The notes beneath the pieces were generated by a model. The model was not told the DNA's origin, made no database searches, and was given only the letters and a program-made list of their open reading frames with translations. The position numbers were made by a program, and so were the translations under genes. Of a DNA stretch of 64,000 nt, positions 48,791 to 57,692 are shown one piece after another. The DNA is taken from NCBI GenBank assembly GCA_947084985.1, contig CAMTUI010000026.1, forward strand, positions 13,838-77,837, in the 5' to 3' direction. The stretch's first letter is position 1. Each line of letters opens with the position of its first letter. This DNA is from RBG-16-68-12 sp947084985 (GTDB lineage: Archaea; Thermoplasmatota; Thermoplasmata; RBG-16-68-12).

Positions 48791-49696
48791 ATGCGGTTCC
48801 TCCGGAAAGGGAAGGTCAAGGAGGTCTACGAGGTCTCCGAGGACGAACTCGAGTTCGTCTTCACGGATCAGATCAGCGTCTTCGATAAGGTGATCCCGAC
48901 CCTCGTGCCCCACAAAGGTGAGACCCTCTGCCGCACCGCGGCGCACTGGTTCAAGGTCGTCGAGGATCTCGGCATCCGCACGCACTTCCAGGGGCTCACG
49001 GACGGGCTCCGGATGCGCGTACGGCGGGTCGAGGTGATTCCGGAGTACGACAAGATCGCGCCGAGCACACGGAACTTCCTCATCCCGCTCGAGGTGATCG
49101 CCCGGTACTACGTCGCCGGATCGTTCCACGACCGGCTCAAGGCCGGGCGGATCCGCCCCCAGGACGCCGGGTTCCCGCGGGGTCATGTGCCCACGTACGG
49201 GGAACCGTTGCCACAGCCGTTCGTCGAGGTCACGACGAAGCTCGAGAAGGTGGACCGGGAGCTCACGACACGGGAGGCTCTCGCGATCTCGAAGCTGAGC
49301 GGCCAGGAGTACGACGGGCTCGTCGAAGCGGTCCTGAGGATCGATGCCCGCCTCAACGCGGACGTCAGAAAGCGCGGGCTCATCCACGTGGACGGCAAGA
49401 AGGAGTTCGGGATGGACAAGGACCGCCAACTCATGCTCGTGGACACGTTCGGGACCGCGGACGAGGACCGCTTCTGGGACGCGGAGGCGTACGAGAGGGG
49501 CGAGCACGTGGAGCTCAGCAAGGAGTACGTTCGGCAGTACTACCGCGGGACCGGCTACCACAAAGCCCTCATGGACGCCCGAACCGCGGGAAAACCGGAG
49601 CCGGACATCCCGCCCCTCCCGCCCGATGTCACGATGCGGGTGAGCGACCTCTACGTGGGCCTCTTCGAGCGGCTCACAGGGGAGAAATTCCGCTGA
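48791..49696 (+). CDS. purC: Phosphoribosylaminoimidazole-succinocarboxamide synthase
   Basis: A 301-residue SAICAR synthetase, which joins CAIR and aspartate using ATP in purine synthesis. Recognised by RKGKVKEVYEVSEDELEFVF at the start, VRRVEVIPEYDKIAPSTRNF, YYVAGSFHDRLKAGRI, and the C-terminal TFGTADEDRFWDAEAYERG and RQYYRGTGYHKALMDARTAG. Longer than bacterial PurC (about 235 residues), like the larger archaeal and fungal type. Other pur genes are not in this window. Confidence 0.94.
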   Translation: MRFLRKGKVKEVYEVSEDELEFVFTDQISVFDKVIPTLVPHKGETLCRTAAHWFKVVEDLGIRTHFQGLTDGLRMRVRRVEVIPEYDKIAPSTRNFLIPLEVIARYYVAGSFHDRLKAGRIRPQDAGFPRGHVPTYGEPLPQPFVEVTTKLEKVDRELTTREALAISKLSGQEYDGLVEAVLRIDARLNADVRKRGLIHVDGKKEFGMDKDRQLMLVDTFGTADEDRFWDAEAYERGEHVELSKEYVRQYYRGTGYHKALMDARTAGKPEPDIPPLPPDVTMRVSDLYVGLFERLTGEKFR

Positions 49697-49781
49697 TTCC
49701 CGCTGCGTATCGTCCACGGAGAACGCGGGAACAAAGTCTTTTACCGACGGCGGGAATACGTCGGCCGGTCGGGGGCCCCGG

Positions 49782-50663
49782 ATGGAGTTAAACGTCTACG
49801 TGAACGGCAAGTTTTACCCGCAATCCGAGGCGAAGGTCAACGTCTTCGACCATGGCCTCCTGTACGGAGACGGGATCTTCGAGGGAATCCGCGCCTACAA
49901 CGGTCGGGTCTTCAAGCTCGAACGCCACCTGGACCGTCTCTACGCATCCGCGAAAGCGATCGACCTCAAGATCCCTCACCGGCGGGAGGACCTGATGGAG
50001 ATCATCCTCGAGACGTGCCGGCGAAACAAGATCCAGGATGGATATATCCGCCCGATCATCACCCGAGGCCCGGGGGACCTCGGAATCGACCCGCGAAAGT
50101 GCAAATCTGGGCCAACGGTCGTCGTGATCGCGCAGCCGACGATCTCCCTCTATCGCGGCGATGTCTATGAACGAGGGCTTCGCGTCGTCACGTCGTCGTA
50201 CCGTCGCGTCCCGCCGCAGAGCCTGAGTCCGTCGATCAAGTCCCTGAACTACCTCAACAACATCATGGCCCGCGTCGAGGCGAACCAGTACGGAGCCGAC
50301 GAAGCCCTGATGCTCGACATCCAAGGCTATGTGGCCGAGGCGAGCGCGGACAACTTCTTCATTGCACGCGACTCGACGATTCTGACCCCGTGGACGTCCA
50401 CGAACCTTCCTGGCGTGACGCGGGAAACGGTGATGGAGATTGCGGCGCAGATTGGCGTCACGGCGAAGGAGCGCCCCTTCACCCTCTACGATGTCTGGGC
50501 GGCGGACGAAGCGTTCATCACGGGCACGGCAGCGGAGATCGGGCCGGTTGTCGAGGTCGATGGACGGCCGATCGGGGACGGCAGACCCGGCAAGATCACG
50601 AAGAAGCTCATGAAGGCCTTCCGGGACTTGGTCACAAGCACGGGCACGCCGATCTACGTGTGA
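49782..50663 (+). CDS. ilvE: Branched-chain amino-acid aminotransferase
   Basis: A 293-residue class IV aminotransferase. VFDHGLLYGDGIFEGIRAYN is the N-terminal signature, SIKSLNYLNNI holds the PLP lysine (K153), and EASADNFFIARDSTILTP and TLYDVWAADEAFITGTAAEI complete the fold. It reversibly transfers the amino group between glutamate and the 2-oxoacids of Val, Leu and Ile. Near the sucCD pair and PurC, with its own intergenic region (86 bp) before it. Confidence 0.93.
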   Translation: MELNVYVNGKFYPQSEAKVNVFDHGLLYGDGIFEGIRAYNGRVFKLERHLDRLYASAKAIDLKIPHRREDLMEIILETCRRNKIQDGYIRPIITRGPGDLGIDPRKCKSGPTVVVIAQPTISLYRGDVYERGLRVVTSSYRRVPPQSLSPSIKSLNYLNNIMARVEANQYGADEALMLDIQGYVAEASADNFFIARDSTILTPWTSTNLPGVTRETVMEIAAQIGVTAKERPFTLYDVWAADEAFITGTAAEIGPVVEVDGRPIGDGRPGKITKKLMKAFRDLVTSTGTPIYV

Positions 50664-50729
50664 GCGCCCGGCGCATCGCGCGGAAGGGAAACCTTAATCG
50701 CCCAAGGCCCATCCGTCGACCGACCCACC

Positions 50730-51839
50730 ATGAAGTTCCTTGAATACAAGGCGAAGGAGATCTTCGCCCGCTACGACATCCCGGTCCCGCGCGGGGTCGT
50801 CGCATCGCGTCCGAACAACATCGCCGATCCACCACTCCCCTGCATGGTGAAGGCCCAGGTCCTGGTCGGGGGTCGCGGGAAGGCGGGTGGGATTCGGCCC
50901 GCGTCGAGCCTCGACGAGGCCCGGGCCGTCGCGGGCGAGATCCTCGGGATGGAGATCCACGGCTACCGGGTGAGGCAGGTCTACCTCGAGGAACGCCTGG
51001 ACAACGAGAAGGAGCTGTACCTAAGCCTTGCGATCGACCGGTCCGCGAGGGAGGCACTCCTCATGGCGAGTGCACTGGGCGGCGTGGAGATCGAGTCCGT
51101 TCCGCGGGACGAGATGTACATCGAGCACGTCCCCGCGATGATTGGACTCCAACCATATGTCTTACGGGCGATCCTCCGGAAGCTCGGCCTCCCGAAGGAA
51201 ATCGGCGAACAGGTCGCCGCGATCGTCCGACGGGCCTACGATCTCTTCCGCAAGGAGGACGCCGAACTCGTGGAGATCAACCCGCTCGTCGTGACGAGAG
51301 ACGGCCGAGTCGTCGCGGGGGACGCGAAGCTCATCGTGGACGACAACGCGGAGTACCGCCACCCGGACTACGCGGCCCTGGACCAGGACCGCACGCCGCT
51401 GGAGGAGGAGGCACACGACAAGGGGATCACGTTCATCCAGCTCGACGGGGACATCGGCGTCATCGCGAACGGCGCAGGACTCACGATGGCGACGCTCGAC
51501 GTGCTGAACCTCAAGGGCGGGAAGGGCGGCACCTTCTTGGACCTCGGCGGGACGGATGATCCGGAAAAAGTGAAGCAGGCCTTCGAGATCCTCCTCAAGG
51601 CGCGCCCGTCCGTCATCCTGCTGAACATCTTCGGCGGTATCACGAAGGCGGACACAGTTGCGTTGGGTGTGAAGCAGGCCCTCCAGGAGATGGGCGAGAA
51701 GGTGCCCGTCGTGGCACGCATCAAAGGTGTGAACGAGGACGCCGCGAAGCAAATCCTGCGGGACATCGGGACACATCCGGCCGAGACGATCGAGGAGGCC
51801 GCGGAGCTCGCGGTGAAGGTCCGCGCTGGAGGGACCTGA
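50730..51839 (+). CDS. sucC: Succinyl-CoA ligase (ADP-forming), beta subunit
   Basis: A 369-residue ATP-grasp subunit of succinyl-CoA synthetase (a citric-acid-cycle enzyme). EYKAKEIFARYDIPVPRGVV starts it; the ATP-grasp KAQVLVGGRGKAGG, the EINPLVV metal/nucleotide site, the GAGLTMATLDVLNL and the C-terminal LLNIFGGITKADTVALG are all intact. It ends 1 bp before sucD starts and forms one operon with it. Confidence 0.95.
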   Translation: MKFLEYKAKEIFARYDIPVPRGVVASRPNNIADPPLPCMVKAQVLVGGRGKAGGIRPASSLDEARAVAGEILGMEIHGYRVRQVYLEERLDNEKELYLSLAIDRSAREALLMASALGGVEIESVPRDEMYIEHVPAMIGLQPYVLRAILRKLGLPKEIGEQVAAIVRRAYDLFRKEDAELVEINPLVVTRDGRVVAGDAKLIVDDNAEYRHPDYAALDQDRTPLEEEAHDKGITFIQLDGDIGVIANGAGLTMATLDVLNLKGGKGGTFLDLGGTDDPEKVKQAFEILLKARPSVILLNIFGGITKADTVALGVKQALQEMGEKVPVVARIKGVNEDAAKQILRDIGTHPAETIEEAAELAVKVRAGGT

Positions 51840-51840
51840 C

Positions 51841-52704
51841 GTGGCAGTCCTGTTGACCAAGAAAGCGCGCGTCCTCGTCCAGGGAATCACGGGCCACCAA
51901 GGCACCTTCCACACGCGGGCGATGCTCGACTTTGGGACGAAGGTTGTCGCCGGGGTGACGCCAGGAAAGGGCGGCACGAAGGTCGAAGGCGTCCCCGTGT
52001 TCGACGGGGTGCGGGAGGCGGTCCTCCGCCGGAAGGCGAACGCGTCAATCATCTTCGTCCCAGCGCCCTTCGCGAAGGATGCCGCCATCGAAGCGATCGA
52101 GGCGGACCTGAAACTCGTCGTCGTGATCACGGAGCGGATCCCTTTCCACGACTGCCTCGACCTCGTTCCGTACGCAAGGAGCAAGGGCTGCGCGATCATC
52201 GGCCCGAATTGCCCGGGCATCATCTCGCCGGGCCAGTCGAAGATGGGGATCATGCCGAACCACATCTTCGCGCCGGGCGACGTCGGCGTAATCTCGCGAA
52301 GCGGGACCCTGACCTACGAGATCGTGAACGCGATGACCCAAGCCGGTTTCGGGCAATCGACGTGCATCGGCATCGGCGGGGATCCGGTCATCGGCACGAA
52401 CACGGTCGAGGCCCTCGCGATGTTCCAGAAGGACCGCAAGACGAAGCGGATTGTCGTCGTTGGCGAGATCGGCGGGACGGCGGAAGAGGAGGCCGCGGAG
52501 TTCATCAAGAGGCACGTCACGAAACCCGTCGTGGCCTACGTGGCCGGACGGACCGCACCGCCCGGGAAGCGGATGGGGCACGCGGGCGCGATCATCCAGG
52601 CCGGCAAGGGAACGGCAGAGTCGAAGGTGCGGGCTTTTGGAGAGGCTGGCGTCCCCGTTGCCGACTATCCTGCGGACGTCGCGAAGCTCCTCGCCGCCAC
52701 ATGA
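51841..52704 (+). CDS. sucD: Succinyl-CoA ligase (ADP-forming), alpha subunit
   Basis: A 287-residue CoA-binding subunit. VQGITGHQGTFHTRAMLDFG is the CoA-binding Rossmann start, GPNCPGIISPGQSKMGIMP follows, and the phosphorylated histidine lies in GHAGAIIQAGKGTAESKV (H247). Length is normal. GTG start, 1 bp after the sucC stop. The two-subunit enzyme contrasts with the fused ADP-forming synthetase at 2687, so this organism carries both types. Confidence 0.95.
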   Translation: MAVLLTKKARVLVQGITGHQGTFHTRAMLDFGTKVVAGVTPGKGGTKVEGVPVFDGVREAVLRRKANASIIFVPAPFAKDAAIEAIEADLKLVVVITERIPFHDCLDLVPYARSKGCAIIGPNCPGIISPGQSKMGIMPNHIFAPGDVGVISRSGTLTYEIVNAMTQAGFGQSTCIGIGGDPVIGTNTVEALAMFQKDRKTKRIVVVGEIGGTAEEEAAEFIKRHVTKPVVAYVAGRTAPPGKRMGHAGAIIQAGKGTAESKVRAFGEAGVPVADYPADVAKLLAAT

Positions 52705-52707
52705 GCC

Positions 52708-52919
52708 TCACGGGACGTCGAACGGCGTTCGCATCTCTTGCGGAGCGTAATACAGCTCAACGAAGCCGCACGAACCGCACACACAGGGTAGGAGCCTCTG
52801 CGGGTGAAACGCTGGAGTGGTGCCGACATCAACCATGCTCCGCCATCCCGAAGCTGGGATGACCGTTCGACGCCAACCTGTATCCCATCGCACTTCGGAC
52901 ATTGACCGCTCGTCCGCAT
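52708..52919 (-). pseudogene. Frameshifted zinc-ribbon protein
   Basis: A small zinc-ribbon protein split over two frames. From ATG 52919 the first frame reads MRTSGQCPKCDGIQVGVERS and on to DGGAWLMS. The second frame, ending at 52708, reads LLPCVCGSCGFVELYYAP before MRTPFDVP. Joined, they give two CxxC pairs, one before and one after a short beta region, the usual layout of small archaeal zinc-ribbon proteins of about 65-70 residues. A single indel between about 52770 and 52825 would separate the frames. It may be a true mutation or a sequencing error. Confidence 0.5.
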
Positions 52920-53007
52920 CCCCGGAGTCGTCATGGTGCGCAGGACCGCGGGGCGCGGCCAAAACCTTTCAGATGGAATCCCGCGGTCTCGCGTGGGCGA
53001 GGAACGT

Positions 53008-53017
53008 TCAAATATCG
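53008..53017 (+). promoter_or_regulatory. TATA box of the riboswitch transcript
   Basis: TTCAAATATC lies about 25 bp before the first conserved nucleotides of the TPP aptamer near 53036-53040, so the transcript should begin almost exactly at the aptamer. Confidence 0.5.
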
Positions 53018-53029
53018 GACGGCCCTCCG

Positions 53030-53123
53030 AGGGATGGGGAGCCCAGAGGGGCTGAGAGTATCCCGCATGAGGGATAGACCCATGGAACCTGATCCGGGTA
53101 ATGCCGGCGTAGGGAACACGTGG
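53030..53123 (+). ncRNA. TPP (THI-box) riboswitch
   Basis: A thiamine-pyrophosphate aptamer. The two invariant blocks are present: GGGGCTGAGAG at 53048-53058, and GGAACCTGATCCGGGTAATG (53084-53103) followed by CCGGCGTAGGGAA (53104-53116). Between them, tatcccgcatgagggata forms the variable helix. A T-rich stretch (tggatgtttt) comes directly after the aptamer, and the start codon of the AIR-synthase-like gene lies 45 nt downstream beyond GGAGTCCTCCGGAAG, so both termination and start-site masking are possible ways of control. It precedes thiamine genes, as expected. Archaeal TPP riboswitches are rare and known mainly in Thermoplasma relatives. Confidence 0.95.
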
Positions 53124-53161
53124 ATGTTTTCAGCCCGGGGACCCAGAGGAGTCCTCCGGAA

Positions 53162-54223
53162 GTGACCGAACGACCCGCGCCCAAGCATCCGATGGGCAAA
53201 GTGAGCCGCTCGTTCTTCGAGACCGTGATCGCGCGCCACCTCGGACGCCGACGCAAGGACGTCCTCGTCGGGCCCGCGAACGGCGTGGACGTCGGCGTGG
53301 TCCGGCTTGCCGACGGACGGGCGATGATCTCCACGACGGACCCAATCTACATCGTGCCTCCGTACGGCTGGGAGCGGGCCGCGTGGTTCGCGTTTCACAT
53401 CCTCGCGAGCGACTTGACGACGTCCGGCGTCGCACCGCAATACGTCACGCTCGATTGGAACCTACCCATGGATATCGAGGACGACCAAATCGAGACGATG
53501 TTACGGGTGATCGACCGCGAGTGCAAGAAGTACGGTGCGGCGATCGTCACCGGCCACACGGGTCGGTATGAGGGGTGCGCGTACCCGATGGTCGGCGGGG
53601 CGACGTTCCTCGCGATCGCGCCGAAGGACGAATGGGTCACGGCGGACATGGCCCGGCCGGGAAGCCGCCTCATCGTCACGAAGACGGCGGCCCTCGAGGC
53701 GACCGCGATCCTCTCGAACACCTTCGTGGAACTCGTCGAACGGAAACTCGGGGTCGACACCACGAACCGGGCGCGCGCCCTCTTTGAATCGATGAGCACG
53801 GTCGACGATGCCCTCGCGGCCGCGGGCGCCGGACTCCGTGACGGCGGCGTCTGGGCGATGCACGACGCGACGGAGGGCGGCGTGCGCAATGCGGTGTGGG
53901 AGATGGCGCAGGCGTCCGGGGTCGGCGTGGATGTGGACCTCTCGAAGGTCCCCGTGGACCCGGCGGTTGTGGACGTCTCCCAAGTCTTCGGCATGGACCC
54001 GCTGGACGCGATCAGCGAAGGGACCCTCCTCATCGCGGTCGACCCGAATACCTCCGAGGACGTCATCGCCAGACTCAAGAGGAAACGAATCCTTGGGGTG
54101 GACATCGGGGCGTTCACGAGGAAGCGCGGTCCCTGCCGCGATCGCGGAAGGGCGTTCGGGCCGGCAGACCGTGATCCCTTCTGGCTGGCCTTCAGCCGCG
54201 CCCTGGCCGGAGAGATTACCTGA
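53162..54223 (+). CDS. AIR-synthase-related protein (ThiL/HypE/PurM superfamily)
   Basis: A 353-residue ATP-dependent enzyme of the PurM/HypE/ThiL superfamily. DVGVVRLADGRAMISTTDPI and AFHILASDLTTSGVAPQYVT are the N-terminal, ATP-binding, half; AAIVTGHTGRYEGCAYPMVG and the AMHDATEGGVRNAVWEMAQA helix belong to the second domain. It most resembles HypE-like archaeal proteins. As it lies under a TPP riboswitch and before thiE, a role in thiamine synthesis is likely, perhaps as the thiamine-phosphate kinase; this is context, not proof. GTG 53162 chosen because the in-frame ATG at 53120 falls at the aptamer end. Confidence 0.8.
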   Translation: MTERPAPKHPMGKVSRSFFETVIARHLGRRRKDVLVGPANGVDVGVVRLADGRAMISTTDPIYIVPPYGWERAAWFAFHILASDLTTSGVAPQYVTLDWNLPMDIEDDQIETMLRVIDRECKKYGAAIVTGHTGRYEGCAYPMVGGATFLAIAPKDEWVTADMARPGSRLIVTKTAALEATAILSNTFVELVERKLGVDTTNRARALFESMSTVDDALAAAGAGLRDGGVWAMHDATEGGVRNAVWEMAQASGVGVDVDLSKVPVDPAVVDVSQVFGMDPLDAISEGTLLIAVDPNTSEDVIARLKRKRILGVDIGAFTRKRGPCRDRGRAFGPADRDPFWLAFSRALAGEIT

Positions 54224-54258
54224 ACCTTGCTAACCCGCGTTCACGGGCCCTCGGCGGG

Positions 54259-54891
54259 GTGTACCTCGTGACGTCGCCGAAGCGGCCCGTGGAATCCCTC
54301 CTGTCCGTGGTCGCCGCCGCCCTCAAGGGTGGCGTGTCCATCGTGCAGCTCCGCGACAAGGGAACGTACTCGGACGCGGAACGGAGGGAGGCGGCGCGGG
54401 GGATCGCGGCCTTGTGCCGCTCACATGACGTCCCATTCCTGGTGAACGACGACCCGGACCTGGCTCGCCGGCTCGGTGCGGACGGAGTCCACGTGGGCCG
54501 AGGCGATCCATCGCCGCGGATCGCGCGCGCGCTCCTCGGTCCCAAGGCAATCGTCGGCGTCACGGTTTATGGAAAATCAGGCGAGGAGGCTCGGGCGGAG
54601 CGCGAAGGCGCCGACTACCTCGCGGTCGGACCGGTCTACCCCAGCCCCACGAAACCTGAGGAACCGGAGATGCCCCTCCATGTCCTCGACGGGGTCGTCC
54701 TTCGAACGCGACTCCCGGTGTTCGCGATCGGCGGCATCAACGAGGAGCGCGCACGAATCCTGGCGCGCCATCGGATCGCCGGCATCGCGGTCGTGTCCGC
54801 AATCATGGACGCGCCGGATCCGCGGAAAGCCGCGGAGGACCTGCGCCGTGCGTTCGAGGAGGCCCGTCCGCGGCCCTCGTCCAAGGTGTAG
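54259..54891 (+). CDS. thiE: Thiamine-phosphate synthase
   Basis: A 210-residue TIM-barrel enzyme that joins HMP pyrophosphate and the thiazole phosphate to make thiamine phosphate. YLVTSPKRPVESLLSVVAAA, then GVSIVQLRDKGTYSDAERRE, VPFLVNDDPDLARRLGADGV, HVGRGD, YLAVGPVYPSPTKPEE and PVFAIGGINEERA match ThiE throughout. The GTG opens right at the first strand; upstream in-frame codons include no ATG, GTG or TTG close by. Many archaea use the ThiN domain instead of ThiE. Same transcript as the AIR-synthase-like gene. Confidence 0.9.
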   Translation: MYLVTSPKRPVESLLSVVAAALKGGVSIVQLRDKGTYSDAERREAARGIAALCRSHDVPFLVNDDPDLARRLGADGVHVGRGDPSPRIARALLGPKAIVGVTVYGKSGEEARAEREGADYLAVGPVYPSPTKPEEPEMPLHVLDGVVLRTRLPVFAIGGINEERARILARHRIAGIAVVSAIMDAPDPRKAAEDLRRAFEEARPRPSSKV

Positions 54892-54965
54892 CGAATCGTC
54901 TGCGCGGTGATTACAGTCCTTTCGCAGCGTTCTTTGGCGCAGGGGCGAAGGCCCGGAGGATTACT

Positions 54966-55202
54966 ATGTCCGATTCGCCGCCAAGGAAGAGGCTAAACCC
55001 TCAACGGGTCACGATCCACGAAGAGGACTCCCAGGAGCGCCGCGGAGCGTTCATCGAAGCGCTGCATCCCTACACCCGCGAGGAGGCGGTCGCGGAGGCG
55101 CAGCGCTGCATCCAATGCGGGAAACCTTGGTACATGGAGGCGTGCCCGATCTCCCAGGACGCGAGGTCGTATCTGATCGAGAAACGAGGGCGCACCTCGT
55201 GA
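54966..55202 (+). pseudogene. Stub of a glutamate-synthase small-subunit-like Fe-S domain
   Basis: A 78-residue ORF corresponding only to the N-terminus of the NADPH-glutamate synthase small subunit / dihydropyrimidine dehydrogenase Fe-S domain: PYTREEAVAEAQRCIQCGKP, then WYMEACPISQ. The family motif CxxCxxPxCxxxCP appears with C48, C51 and C60 but lacks the third cysteine (tryptophan at 55), so a normal 4Fe-4S cluster cannot form. The FAD/NAD(P) domains that should follow are absent in all frames downstream. It retains a good ribosome-binding site (CGGAGG). Either a relic or a shortened protein with a new role. Confidence 0.6.
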
Positions 55203-55270
55203 GGTCCGTGCGTGCGCGAGAAGAAACGCGCGCGTGACTTCTTCATGGAAACGGCGACCCACCGCCAAAT

Positions 55271-55280
55271 CGTTAAATAG
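55271..55280 (+). promoter_or_regulatory. TATA box of topoisomerase I gene
   Basis: CGTTAAATAG centred about 29 bp before the GTG at 55305 indicates a leaderless transcript. Confidence 0.5.
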
Positions 55281-55304
55281 AGCCCCCTGTGTGCGAGACC
55301 TCCC

Positions 55305-57692
55305 GTGCGCCGACTCATCGTGACGGAGAAGTTCAACGCAGCGGTGCGCATCGCGACGATCCTCAGCGATGGGAAGTCCAAGCGTACGTACGTTGAGGGA
55401 ACCCCCGTCTTTGAATTCGCCAAAGGGGACGACCGCGTCCGGGTCGTGGGCCTCCGTGGGCACATCATCAACCTCGATTATCCGGAGTCGCTAAACGACT
55501 GGACCCGCGTGGATCTGAAGGAGCTCATCTGGGCAGAGCCTCAGAAAATCGTGACGGCCGACAAGATTGGGAATGCGCTAAAGTCCCTCGCGGCGGAGGC
55601 GGAAGAGGTCGTCATCGCTACGGACTTCGATCGCGAGGGAGAACTGATTGGCGTTGAGGCGCTCGAGATTGTCAAGAACGTCCGACCGGATGTTCGCGTG
55701 CGGAGGGCGCGTTTCTCCGCCTTGACGAAATGGGACATCGAGAGGGCGTTCGAGTCCCTCGTTGACGTAGACTTCCCGCTTGCATGGTCCGCCGAGTCCA
55801 GACAATCGATAGACCTCGCCTGGGGTGCGGTCCTCACACGCTTCCTGTCGATCGCTTCGAACCAGCTCGGTCGCGATTTCCTGTCCGTGGGCCGGGTCCA
55901 GAGTCCCTCGCTCGCGCTCATCGTCGATCGCGAACGTGAAATCGAGAACTTCGCGCCGCAGGACTATTGGACCCTCCACGCGACGTTCCGGAAAGAGGGT
56001 GACGGTAACCCCGTCGACTTCGAGACGGAACACGCCCACGGTCCGTTCTGGGCCAAGCGCGAGGCGGAGGAAGCCCGAGGCCGCGCGGATGCGACGGAGA
56101 CGGGAATTGTACGCGAATATGTGAAGAACGAGCGAGAGGAGCGCCCGCCGCCGCCCTTCAACACGACGATGTTCGTCGCGGAGGCGAACCGGATCGGCTT
56201 CGGTGCCGCACAGGCGATGAAGATCGCCGAGGATCTGTACCAATCCGGCTACATCTCATACCCGCGGACGGACAACACGGTCTATCCGTCGACGGTGAAC
56301 CTGCGATCCGTGCTCGAAAAGCTCACGGATTCACCGTTCCGAAAGGAGGCGCGGGAACTCCTAGGCCAGGGGCGGATCGTCCCGAGCCGCGGCAGGACGG
56401 AGGCCACGGACCACCCGCCAATCTACCCGGTTGCGGGAGTCACGCGCGACAAGGTGAAGCGAGAAGACCATTGGCGGATCTACGAACTCGTCGTGCGTCG
56501 CTTCATGGCAACCGTCGCGCCCAACGCCCTCGTCGAGACCGCGGAGGGGAAAATCGACCTCGCCGGAGAGATCTTCGCGGCCCAAGGGTACCGCGTCCGG
56601 GACCTCGGCTGGCGGAAGTACTATCCCTATTGGCAGGTCCGCGAAGCGATCCTTCCGGCCCTCGTGCTCGATGAAGCGCTCGAGCGGGTCGGACCCGTCC
56701 TCATGAAGGAGGATCGCACGAAACCGCCGCCGCGATACAGCGAAGGCGCATTGATCCAGGAGATGGAGCGGCTCGGCCTCGGGACGAAATCGACGAGGCA
56801 CGAGATCGTCAAGAAGCTCTCCGATCGGAAGTTCGTCGAGGGCAAGTACCTCCGACCCACGACGAGTGGCCGCGCGGTGATCCAGGCTCTCGAGGATCAT
56901 GCGCAACGGATCACCCAGCCAGAGATGACGGCTCACCTGGAGGCGGACATGGAGGGGATCGCGACGGGCGTGCGGGCCCGGCAGGACGTCGTGCGAGAAT
57001 CCCAGCAGATGCTCAGCGAGGTCCTCGAGACCCTCGAAGCGAACCGCGACGCGATCGGCCAGGAAATCGAGGCGGCCCTGCGTGAGCAGAATTACATCGG
57101 AAAATGCAACGTCTGCAAGGAGGGGAACCTGACCGTGATCCGCTCTCGACGGGGCTCGCGCTTTCTGGGATGCGACCGCTACCCGGCGTGCAAGAACACG
57201 CATCCGCTACCGCAGATGGGCATCGTCCAGGGTGCCGAGGAGAACTGTCCCGAGTGCGCCTCCCCGATGATCAAGCACACGGACCGCGGTCGGACGACCA
57301 CGTACTGCGTCGCCTCCGACTGCCCGACCGTGCGCGAGAAGAACTTCATCGGCCGGTGCGAGAAGTGTGGGATCGGGGAGCTGCGCATCCGCCACGGCAC
57401 ATACGGCAAGCGCTTCGTGGGATGCTCGAGCTACCCGGACTGCGACAACTCGTATCCGCTCCCGCAGCGAGGCCTGATCGTCCCCACGGATGAGCAGTGC
57501 AAGGCGTGCGGGCATCCGGTGATCAAGGTCATCATGAAAGGGCGCGCACCGTGGGTCCTGTGCTTGAACATGAAGTGCCCCACGAAGAATAGAAAGGGGA
57601 AGCGCGCGCCTGCGAAACGCGGGGTGAAGAAGGCCGCACGGAAGAAGAAACCCGCCCCGGAACCCATCGCCGAGGATATCCCGACGGGCTAG
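55305..57692 (+). CDS. topA: DNA topoisomerase I (type IA)
   Basis: A 795-residue type IA topoisomerase that relaxes negative supercoils through a 5'-phosphotyrosine link. The Toprim domain opens at LIVTEKFNAAVRIATIL and holds VVIATDFDREGELIG. The active-site tyrosine is Y319 in SGYISYPRTDN. The C-terminal region from about 600 has four zinc ribbons: CNVCKEG...CDRYPAC, CPECASPM...CVASDC, CEKCGIG...CSSYPDC and CKACGHP...CLNMKC. A lysine- and alanine-rich tail ends it. Leaderless GTG start after a TTAAATAG box. Its TAG stop overlaps that of the opposing gene in CTAG. Confidence 0.95.
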   Translation: MRRLIVTEKFNAAVRIATILSDGKSKRTYVEGTPVFEFAKGDDRVRVVGLRGHIINLDYPESLNDWTRVDLKELIWAEPQKIVTADKIGNALKSLAAEAEEVVIATDFDREGELIGVEALEIVKNVRPDVRVRRARFSALTKWDIERAFESLVDVDFPLAWSAESRQSIDLAWGAVLTRFLSIASNQLGRDFLSVGRVQSPSLALIVDREREIENFAPQDYWTLHATFRKEGDGNPVDFETEHAHGPFWAKREAEEARGRADATETGIVREYVKNEREERPPPPFNTTMFVAEANRIGFGAAQAMKIAEDLYQSGYISYPRTDNTVYPSTVNLRSVLEKLTDSPFRKEARELLGQGRIVPSRGRTEATDHPPIYPVAGVTRDKVKREDHWRIYELVVRRFMATVAPNALVETAEGKIDLAGEIFAAQGYRVRDLGWRKYYPYWQVREAILPALVLDEALERVGPVLMKEDRTKPPPRYSEGALIQEMERLGLGTKSTRHEIVKKLSDRKFVEGKYLRPTTSGRAVIQALEDHAQRITQPEMTAHLEADMEGIATGVRARQDVVRESQQMLSEVLETLEANRDAIGQEIEAALREQNYIGKCNVCKEGNLTVIRSRRGSRFLGCDRYPACKNTHPLPQMGIVQGAEENCPECASPMIKHTDRGRTTTYCVASDCPTVREKNFIGRCEKCGIGELRIRHGTYGKRFVGCSSYPDCDNSYPLPQRGLIVPTDEQCKACGHPVIKVIMKGRAPWVLCLNMKCPTKNRKGKRAPAKRGVKKAARKKKPAPEPIAEDIPTG

